In this document: piece by piece, positions 1-4,814 of the stretch
Numbering within the stretch: the first letter of the stretch is position 1
How the letters are laid out: each line of letters opens with the position of its first letter
Source of the DNA: an uncultured Prevotella sp.
GTDB taxonomy: Bacteria > Bacteroidota > Bacteroidia > Bacteroidales > Bacteroidaceae
Assembly (NCBI GenBank): GCA_937874345.1
Contig: CALNBT010000184.1
Span: 1-6,478, forward strand
Direction of reading: 5' to 3'
Length of the DNA: 6,478 nucleotides
Translations under genes and position numbers: made by a program
The notes under the pieces: model-generated
What the model saw: the letters and a program-made list of their open reading frames with translations, nothing else
Told to the model about the DNA's origin: nothing
Databases searched by the model: none

Positions 1-116
1 AATCCTCCCATTCCATCGGCTAGGGCAATGACATAGCCATTAATATCCATATTCCTATACAGAAGATAATCTTCATTGGTATCTGAACTTCCGATGGAAA
101 AATCACTTATCTTCAT
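1..116 (-). CDS. PP2C-family Ser/Thr protein phosphatase, N-terminal 38 residues (cut by window edge)
   Basis: PP2C phosphatases are metal-dependent enzymes that remove phosphate from serine and threonine residues. The reading frame opens with ATG at 116-114 and runs open to the left edge. The visible 38 residues show two PP2C metal-site motifs in the right order and spacing: TNEDY (E15, D16) and ALADGMGG (D34, G35). The arginine that usually sits four residues before the Glu of the NED motif and contacts phosphate is a serine here (S11). The start overlaps the end of the upstream nucleotidyltransferase gene by 14 bp, and a GAGGA ribosome-binding site lies five bases before the ATG, so translation is probably coupled to the toxin gene. 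The catalytic remainder is outside the window, so activity cannot be judged. Assignment rests on two short but characteristic motifs plus the operon position. Confidence 0.8.
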   Translation of the reverse strand, partial: MKISDFSIGSSDTNEDYLLYRNMDINGYVIALADGMGG

Positions 117-990
117 TTCTTTCCTCAATTTCTTTGTTTAGAATATCGTATATATTTGTCCAGATACTCAAGCTGACATCATAGGCATCATCTTCTTCAT
201 CACCATATAATTTGATGAAGTCTTTTATAAGGTCGCTTTCAGTTCCTTTATCAAGTTCTGTTTTTATCATATCAGAGTAATCGGCAAGGTGTTCATTGCT
301 CAGTATGTGCTTGATTTCGCTTGCTAACCATTGAGAGCCCCAAATGATTTCCTTATCTCCTTCTAAGGTTACGTCATCAGGAATCACATCGCTATCAAGT
401 AGTTTGGAGACATAATATTTTTCAAGAATGAAAAACATATCATCGGCATCTTTATGATTTTTGGTGTGTCTGTCCATGTAGGAATCCAGCTTAATAAAGA
501 ACTGTCCTGCCAATGTCGCGATGTTTACGTCAAACGAGTTGTTGATAGATACCGCAATAGAATGGTCCATTACATCAGTAAAGCATTTGACCGATATCTC
601 CAACTCATATTCGGGAGGCCAAACTAAGGTTTCATTCTCTTCGGCAATATCACCAAAGGGAACAATATCTACCTCGTAATCATTATCATGATCTTCTCCT
701 TCGTAATAGAATTTTTGATTAGCAGGAGCCTTTCTGAAGTGGTTCTTTTGAAGAATTTCGCTAAGATTATCGAATTGCGACCAATCAGACAAGGCAATAG
801 CCACATCGAGATCTCTTGTTTTGCGTCTTGAAGGATACTCATCAAGCAACTTCATCATGATATCTCTAGCCGTAGCACCCACCACATAGAGTTTCAGTCC
901 TATTTTTGAGACGCAATCGCTAAGAGCCTTGAGAGTCTCATATAAGGCATCATTCTCCAGCCCTTCTTTACTTAGGCTATTTTCCATCAT
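103..990 (-). CDS. AbiEii-like nucleotidyltransferase toxin (type IV toxin-antitoxin)
   Basis: This is a polymerase-beta-fold nucleotidyltransferase resembling the AbiEii/AbiGii toxin family. Characterised members act with an AbiEi partner in phage abortive infection, and the related MenT toxins add nucleotides to tRNA. Numbered from ATG 990 (295 residues), it shows VVGATARD (about 36-43), the catalytic-type TRDLD (D60, D62), the third acidic strand YEVDIVPFG (D108), and a later K167 followed by R174 and HKDADD (K180, D181, D184) that resembles the conserved RxKxDxxD-like motif. The C-terminal third is acidic and helical with no motif I recognise. A longer reading starts with TTG at 1014, but the tandem ATGs at 990 and 987 are better: they give a short 14 or 11 bp overlap with the antitoxin and lose no motif. 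No strong Shine-Dalgarno precedes them, so coupling to the antitoxin is likely. The substrate is unknown. Confidence 0.8.
   Translation of the reverse strand: MMENSLSKEGLENDALYETLKALSDCVSKIGLKLYVVGATARDIMMKLLDEYPSRRKTRDLDVAIALSDWSQFDNLSEILQKNHFRKAPANQKFYYEGEDHDNDYEVDIVPFGDIAEENETLVWPPEYELEISVKCFTDVMDHSIAVSINNSFDVNIATLAGQFFIKLDSYMDRHTKNHKDADDMFFILEKYYVSKLLDSDVIPDDVTLEGDKEIIWGSQWLASEIKHILSNEHLADYSDMIKTELDKGTESDLIKDFIKLYGDEEDDAYDVSLSIWTNIYDILNKEIEERNEDK
122..126 (-). promoter_or_regulatory. Ribosome-binding site of the PP2C gene
   Basis: On the minus strand GAGGA is followed by AAGAA and then the ATG at 116. It is the clearest Shine-Dalgarno-like sequence next to a start in this window, where other starts are preceded by A/T-rich sequence. 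It lies inside the last codons of the nucleotidyltransferase gene, which supports the ATG at 116 as a genuine start. Confidence 0.55.
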
Positions 991-1960
991 CGATAATTCT
1001 TTTGGCAGCTTCAAGACAACGGCTGTCTGTCGTTCCCATTAAATCTGCATAGGTTAATATTTTCGGGACCATATTACTTTCCGTTACTCCTGTCCAGAAT
1101 TTCTTGTAAACAAGAATGTCGCCATCAGAAGAGGGTAACATCTTTGCTGTCCTAATCAAATCAACACTATCTCCATCCGTGTAGATCGTTAGTATCTCTG
1201 GAGTTAGGTATCCATCAATAAGATTGGCACCGCTTTCGCCACCCCAATAAGAGTTCTTTGGTAATTTTATATCCTGCCAATTTCGTCTAAGTTCAGGACT
1301 TCCAAGTCTCATCTTCTTCAAGAACAATTTTGGTTTTAAAGACTGGTTATATGTCACTTGCCATTCATTAAGTAATTTTCTCCAATCCATCAGAACTCTT
1401 CCTTTAGGAGTTTTTATAAGATGATGGTGTCGGATCATATCTTCAATAACATTTTTAATGGTTCCAAGAGAGTAGCCAGTTTCTTCTGAAATTTTTCTAT
1501 ATGTTTTTCCTATATTTGCCTTGTCTAGCAAAAAATAGAAAATAAGTTTTATCGCAGATTCACTGAACATTTTCGTTTCAGCCTCTTTGGGCTTGTCCTG
1601 TTTCTGCCCTGTAATGTATATATATAATGGTGGAATGTTGATATAGCAGTTGCCGGCATTGTCCAATACATTAAATCCTTCCTCTACAAATTTCATCATT
1701 TGTTGAGGGGAAATATAACCAGCAATCAATAGTACAGGTGCAGAGCCATCCTTTTTTATCTTTTGTAATTGGAGAATCACCTGGTTAAAGTTAGCCTTAG
1801 TTACAAAGCTTTTGATTTCGCCAGACATTTTAATGCCACCAATATTGATGTCCACATCGTGATTCCCTTTACTAGCAGGTTTTACGGTAATGTCATCACG
1901 TCGCGTTAAACTCTTTAAATTCGCAGCGGCTTCTAAAGATAGTTCCCTTTTATTTACCAT
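977..1960 (-). CDS. AbiEi-like antitoxin/transcriptional regulator with nuclease-fold-like N-terminus
   Basis: This is the probable antitoxin and autorepressor of the operon, 327 residues. The N-terminal part (about 20-118) reads as a PD-(D/E)xK-like fold: D35/D37, a glycine hairpin, then GEIK (E48, K50), followed by VLLIAGYIS and a strand ending in VLDNAGNCYI. A winged helix-turn-helix follows at about 146-185 (TYRKISEETGYSLGTIKNVI). The C-terminal part has YWGGESGANLIDGYLTPEI and later VPKILTYADLMG, patterns I associate with Bacteroidetes proteins annotated as type IV AbiEi-family antitoxins. In the characterised streptococcal system AbiEi binds inverted repeats in its own promoter, and matching palindromes lie directly upstream here. 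The ATG at 1960 is the natural start, about 40 bases below the predicted transcription start. The TAG stop overlaps the toxin start. Whether the N-terminal domain cuts DNA or is a dead fold cannot be told from sequence. Confidence 0.78.
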   Translation of the reverse strand: MVNKRELSLEAAANLKSLTRRDDITVKPASKGNHDVDINIGGIKMSGEIKSFVTKANFNQVILQLQKIKKDGSAPVLLIAGYISPQQMMKFVEEGFNVLDNAGNCYINIPPLYIYITGQKQDKPKEAETKMFSESAIKLIFYFLLDKANIGKTYRKISEETGYSLGTIKNVIEDMIRHHHLIKTPKGRVLMDWRKLLNEWQVTYNQSLKPKLFLKKMRLGSPELRRNWQDIKLPKNSYWGGESGANLIDGYLTPEILTIYTDGDSVDLIRTAKMLPSSDGDILVYKKFWTGVTESNMVPKILTYADLMGTTDSRCLEAAKRIIDDGK

Positions 1961-1976
1961 ATCTGTTCATTTTTAA

Positions 1977-2001
1977 ATGTTTGTTCATGAATTTATGAAC
2001 A
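1977..2001. repeat. 25-bp repeat copy 1 with palindromic core
   Basis: This 25-bp stretch is identical to 2054-2078. Its last 20 bases, TGTTCATGAATTTATGAACA (1982-2001), form a palindrome with 7-bp arms and a near-symmetric centre, only one base pair breaking the symmetry. It lies at and just downstream of the predicted transcription start of the AbiE operon, so a protein bound here could block initiation or early elongation. Confidence 0.9.
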
Positions 2002-2004
2002 CTG

Positions 2005-2036
2005 CAAATATAGTGAACATTTTTATAACTACCAAA
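2005..2036 (-). promoter_or_regulatory. Bacteroides-type promoter of the AbiE/PP2C operon
   Basis: On the minus strand TTTG (2036-2033) is followed after exactly 20 bases by TATATTTG (2012-2005), matching the Bacteroides primary-sigma pattern TTTG-N19-21-TAnnTTTG at every fixed position. Transcription would start near 1999, giving a leader of about 40 nt before the ATG at 1960. The -7 box lies inside operator module 1, between its inner palindrome and outer half-site. The half-site at 2014-2019 lies in the promoter spacer, and the -33 box sits in the gap between the modules. Confidence 0.7.
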
Positions 2037-2053
2037 CTTTTTGTTCAAAATTG

Positions 2054-2078
2054 ATGTTTGTTCATGAATTTATGAACA
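2054..2078. repeat. 25-bp repeat copy 2 with palindromic core
   Basis: This is an exact second copy of 1977-2001, offset by 77 bp, with its palindromic core at 2059-2078. It lies upstream of the predicted -33 box, so the two copies flank the promoter. The arrangement resembles paired repressor sites that bind cooperatively or by looping. Confidence 0.9.
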
Positions 2079-2172
2079 TAATTATAAGTATGAACACGCT
2101 GGATTCTAGTCTTTTTTGTAAAAATACACTGTCTTGTCGAAATTAGGAGTTTGGATTTTAGCTAATTATAGT

Positions 2173-2460
2173 TTAAGATTCAGAGATTTGTTGTGTGCAT
2201 ACTTGTACATCATAAGCGCGGTTACTTGCAAACCATATACCTTTATTCTCTCGAGCATTAGGCTCAAATTGTATGATAACCTCGTCATCCATCCGGATAT
2301 TAAACTTCTGAAGTTTCTCATCACCAAAAACCTCGAAAAGTAACCGATGAGGAAATTGCCCTTCAGATTCAGCTATGAACTGCTGCATTTTCCACGCACC
2401 TCTTGCAGTTGTCCCGGATTTTGGTTCCACTACTGCGATAATTTTTCCTTTAAATTCCAT
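2173..2460 (-). CDS. DUF3127 family protein (OB-fold-like, possible ssDNA-binding)
   Basis: This 95-residue cytoplasmic protein has the DUF3127 pattern: MEFKGKIIAV at the start, SGTTARGAWKMQQFI (15-29), a strand/turn FGDEKL (45-50), MDDEVIIQFE (57-66) and a final strand with GIWFASNRAYDV (74-85). The family is common in Bacteroidetes and their mobile elements and resembles single-stranded DNA-binding OB-folds. A role coating or handling transferred DNA is therefore plausible but inferred. It follows the lipoprotein gene by 47 bp with no clear promoter between, and it is the last backbone gene before the AbiE operator. The ATG at 2460 is preceded by A-rich sequence rather than a Shine-Dalgarno. 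Confidence 0.8.
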   Translation of the reverse strand: MEFKGKIIAVVEPKSGTTARGAWKMQQFIAESEGQFPHRLLFEVFGDEKLQKFNIRMDDEVIIQFEPNARENKGIWFASNRAYDVQVCTQQISES

Positions 2461-2507
2461 TTTCCTATTGTTTTAAACGGTTGAGTAAGCAATTCTATGA
2501 TTAAAGA

Positions 2508-3020
2508 TCAGGGCAATGGCAATTCCAATGTCTTGATGACTTGTGAAGCATCCTTATTGATGAAATACCATCGCTCGGCTTTATATTCCAGCCCAGTATG
2601 ATTAATGGCTTGGAAATCTACCTTTACTTTCCATCCTGTCCATTCCTGATTGTTGGTTTGCTTCAGCAATAATTCACGAATCTCAGAGTTGGCTCGCATC
2701 TGGCGACCAGCCAAGTCCATGACGTAAGCATCATTAGCATTGAAACTCTCGAAATTATTCGTACGTTTCATTATGCTTTGGGTTACTTGTGCCATAATAC
2801 CCATGATATTTTTCTGCTCTTGTTCTGTAAAATAGATGGTACCAAAAACAGAATCAGGATCTGAAACACTAATGATTCTCAATTTCCCAGAGTCATTGAT
2901 CGATTGTTCTAAATGAGCTTCCGCCAGCTCGATGACTTTATGCTGTCTATTGGTGCAGGATGAAATTGACAGTAATAAAACCGTTCCTATTAAAAAGTTA
3001 ATATATTTTCTCATGTTCAT
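2508..3020 (-). CDS. Predicted lipoprotein of unknown function
   Basis: This protein of 170 residues has a basic start (RKY), a hydrophobic stretch from about 7 to 19 and the lipobox ISSC, predicting lipidation at C22 after signal peptidase II cleavage. The residues after the cysteine (TNRQHK) lack the acidic export signal of Bacteroides surface lipoproteins, so a periplasm-facing location is more likely. The mature part has a helical, Met/Gln-rich centre (about 65-125) and a C-terminal WTGWKVKVDF...AERWYF pattern suggesting beta strands. I do not recognise the family. Its ATG overlaps the stop of the zinc-repeat gene upstream (ATGA), so the two are translationally coupled. A second ATG at 3014 is equally possible and would shorten the signal peptide by two residues. 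An envelope role in conjugation or entry exclusion is a guess from context. Confidence 0.75.
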   Translation of the reverse strand: MNMRKYINFLIGTVLLLSISSCTNRQHKVIELAEAHLEQSINDSGKLRIISVSDPDSVFGTIYFTEQEQKNIMGIMAQVTQSIMKRTNNFESFNANDAYVMDLAGRQMRANSEIRELLLKQTNNQEWTGWKVKVDFQAINHTGLEYKAERWYFINKDASQVIKTLELPLP

Positions 3021-3835
3021 ATTTTGATAATTTTTGTTTTGTCAGGACTTAATGCAAGTCGTTTGTAATAAGCGGTTCCATCTTCCTTATACATTTCAAT
3101 CACTTCATGCGTAATACCGTCTTCACAAATCTGTTGTGCTTCCTTTTTTGTTACGGCATGACCGCCAATATGACGCCAAATAGAGAAATTGCACGGATGC
3201 ACTGTGTCTTTGTAATTACTGCAATTATAAGCTTTCAGTCCCACGTGGATGTCACCGTCACAACACGGGCATTTGGCTATTTTAGAATCCAACATTACTT
3301 TCCCATCATTACCGATGGTCAGGGTTGAAGAAAACATCTTCCAATCGTTTGTGGCAAAGCCATCCAATACGCCAAGTTTTCCGGATAAAAAAAGTTCGAC
3401 TTCTTCTTCGGTAATTTTACGATTGCAGATGATGCCTGGAATGAAGAACCCACAAGTCGGTTTTGTTCCAATGCCATTTTTACAGATGTAGCCTTTGCAT
3501 GTTTTCACCATTGTATCGCCACATAATGGACATTTCCCTTCGAGATTGTGAATGTCATGCAACACATCCACCTTGCCGTTGATAATGGCAAAGCGTGCAC
3601 GAAAAGACTGACCGTCTTTGTTTTTCATAGTCAGTACATCTGTCTGACCATCTTCTATCAATTTTCTGCATAACTCTTCAGTCATTTCTACGCCATGCAT
3701 TACCCGGTAAAGAATGAATCCGCATTGCTTTCCACTTTGGGAAATACTGTTGCAGTGCCAGCCATAATCACTGCTGACTATTTCGCCTTTACCACATACA
3801 GGACACCTGCCCAAAAATTGATAATTATCTTCCAT
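3017..3835 (-). CDS. Stand-alone protein of three topoisomerase C-terminal zinc repeats
   Basis: The 272 residues consist almost wholly of three repeats of about 88-90 residues. Each has a CPxC knuckle, a second cysteine pair ending in CxF, and a helical tail of the form T(E/K)EE/A..L...G. The cysteine sets are C11/C14/C28/C38, C102/C105/C118/C128 and C189/C192/C205/C215. This matches the repeat found at the C-terminus of type IA topoisomerases such as TopB-like topoisomerase III (Toprim_Crpt-like), where it binds single-stranded DNA. The topoisomerase catalytic domains are absent, and the ATG at 3835 follows an in-frame AT-rich gap, so it does not look like a recent truncation. It probably binds DNA during processing or transfer, perhaps together with an element-encoded topoisomerase elsewhere. 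The downstream lipoprotein gene overlaps by 4 bp. Confidence 0.78.
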   Translation of the reverse strand: MEDNYQFLGRCPVCGKGEIVSSDYGWHCNSISQSGKQCGFILYRVMHGVEMTEELCRKLIEDGQTDVLTMKNKDGQSFRARFAIINGKVDVLHDIHNLEGKCPLCGDTMVKTCKGYICKNGIGTKPTCGFFIPGIICNRKITEEEVELFLSGKLGVLDGFATNDWKMFSSTLTIGNDGKVMLDSKIAKCPCCDGDIHVGLKAYNCSNYKDTVHPCNFSIWRHIGGHAVTKKEAQQICEDGITHEVIEMYKEDGTAYYKRLALSPDKTKIIKI

Positions 3836-4028
3836 ATTAAAAATCGTTAATTTTTTATTTTATATCAATTGTCCGCTGGAAACACCGACTTTTGACTTCA
3901 ATTTGCCCTTCAAAGAGAAAACAGATAGCTCAAATCGAGTTTAATGTTCTGTCACCTTTATTCCTTTTTGCTATTTCTTGCTCCTTGCAAATATTTATTA
4001 ATACGCTGATTGTTAGTTATATATATCT

Positions 4029-4060
4029 TAAATATAATCATTTATTTCCAGATGAGCAAA
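4029..4060 (-). promoter_or_regulatory. Possible promoter for the zinc-repeat/lipoprotein/DUF3127 genes
   Basis: In the 242-bp gap between the secreted protein and the zinc-repeat gene (3836-4077), the minus strand has TTTG (4060-4057), 20 bases, then TATATTTA (4036-4029). This fits the Bacteroides promoter pattern except for the final A in place of G. Transcription would begin near 4022, leaving an unusually long leader of about 185 nt before the ATG at 3835. I found no known riboswitch or convincing terminator hairpin in that leader. In this AT-rich gap a chance match is possible. Confidence 0.35.
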
Positions 4061-4077
4061 TGTTGATTTCTAATGAA

Positions 4078-4800
4078 TCACAGATATTTCCATTCATAAA
4101 TCAATTGTTCCGCTATGGCTTTTCCCGACATAAAAGAAGCCCATCCTTCTGGATCCAGTCCAAACCAAAGGTCATTCCAAGACATCGTTCTTACCTGCCA
4201 TGCCAGTAACCACAGGTCCGTATTGATACTTTCCAGTTTTGTTACGACTTCATTGGCTACGTAATAGCGCTCGGCGGAGTTCAGCAGATTCACCTTGTTC
4301 TTTTGATTGATGGGTTTTCCGTTTGCATCATAATCAGAGGTCGTATATGATCCGCTTGTTACCAATTGTTTCATGAATGGATAGAGACTCGCCATCTGAG
4401 TGGCAGCATCCGTCAGTTCGTCTGAGACGAGTAATGCAATGGCTGTACCCTTAAGATGTCCTGGAAGAGATTTTTTGAGAAGCGACATATTCCTTGGTAT
4501 CTCCGTAGTTGTCAGCTCTGCTGCCCGCTTTATTTGATACAGATTTTGCATTGCTCCCTGTACGTTGCTGAGATAATCCAACATTTGATCTTCTACCTTG
4601 TGCATCCGTTCCATTGCCGCCGTTACAGCTGTCTCGGCTGCAATAATCTTGTTCTGTGTTTTCTCGCGGTTATTGAATATTTTCTTCAACATCTCACTTT
4701 GGGCTATTACTGCTCCCGTCAATGTGGGGTCGGTCTGTTGTGCATAACTGACTATACCTACAGAAGTACAGAATATTGTTAATAGGATAAATCTCTTCAT
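4078..4800 (-). CDS. Secreted helical protein, possible conjugation-apparatus component
   Basis: This 240-residue protein has a clear signal peptide: MKR, a hydrophobic core, then VSYA|QQ with predicted cleavage after A20. The mature protein is mainly helical. A Lys/Glu/Gln-rich, coiled-coil-like stretch from about 33 to 95 includes NREKTQNKIIAAE and MHKVEDQMLDYLSNVQGAM. A Trp-rich C-terminal segment follows (LWLLAWQVRTMSWNDLW, FGLDPEGW). A periplasmic helical protein with this design recalls VirB5/TrbJ-type or DUF4141-like proteins of type IV secretion systems, but I see no diagnostic motif, so this is a structural analogy only. It starts 14 bp after the Toprim-like gene and is probably in the same transcript. 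The ATG at 4800 is chosen because it gives a complete signal peptide. Confidence 0.72.
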   Translation of the reverse strand: MKRFILLTIFCTSVGIVSYAQQTDPTLTGAVIAQSEMLKKIFNNREKTQNKIIAAETAVTAAMERMHKVEDQMLDYLSNVQGAMQNLYQIKRAAELTTTEIPRNMSLLKKSLPGHLKGTAIALLVSDELTDAATQMASLYPFMKQLVTSGSYTTSDYDANGKPINQKNKVNLLNSAERYYVANEVVTKLESINTDLWLLAWQVRTMSWNDLWFGLDPEGWASFMSGKAIAEQLIYEWKYL

Positions 4801-4814
4801 GATTCAAATGGTGA

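Larger units (their letters stand above)
1964..2096. promoter_or_regulatory. Operator array of the AbiE/PP2C operon: two nested palindromic modules
   Basis: Eight TGTTCA/TGAACA half-sites occupy this AT-rich region in the order > > < < > > < <. They start at 1964, 1982, 1996, 2014, 2042, 2059, 2073 and 2091. They form two modules: an inner palindrome TGTTCAT-N6-ATGAACA, flanked on each side at 12 bp (11 bp once) by a further half-site pointing inward. Module 1 (1964-2019) is centred on 1991.5 and module 2 (2042-2096) on about 2069. The array sits between the DUF3127 gene and the AbiEi-like gene and covers the predicted promoter, so it is most simply the binding region of the AbiEi-like repressor. 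That identity is inferred from position and from known AbiEi autorepression. Confidence 0.75.

Noticed and set aside
991..1014. TTG start that would extend the nucleotidyltransferase by eight residues
   Set aside because: Tandem ATGs at 990 and 987 give a compact overlap with the antitoxin and retain all motifs; TTG starts are rare and the added residues match nothing.
2004..2013. GCAAATATAG resembling the CTnDOT-type attachment core (GCAAAnnTAC)
   Set aside because: It misses the last core base, lies inside the predicted -7 promoter element, and has no gene-order evidence for an element end here.
2141..2167. AATTAG/CTAATT inverted repeat after the DUF3127 gene as a terminator
   Set aside because: The stem is six weak A/T-rich pairs around a 15-base loop and is not followed by a T-run in the direction of transcription.
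2134..2343. Plus-strand frame of 69 codons starting upstream of the DUF3127 gene end
   Set aside because: It is mostly antisense to DUF3127 and has no promoter or ribosome-binding site I could identify.
3921..3952. ACAGA/TCTGT imperfect hairpin with a T-rich 3' side on the minus strand as a terminator
   Set aside because: It has only a five-pair outer stem and a three-pair inner stem with an asymmetric internal loop; too weak to call.
3958..4041. Minus-strand 27-codon frame in the 242-bp gap
   Set aside because: It is very short, AT-driven in composition, has no Shine-Dalgarno and no recognisable sequence; chance is the simpler explanation.
3892..4209. Plus-strand reading frame of 105 codons spanning the gap and the secreted-protein gene
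   Set aside because: Its second half is antisense to a gene with a good signal peptide, and its translation has low-complexity content with no motif.
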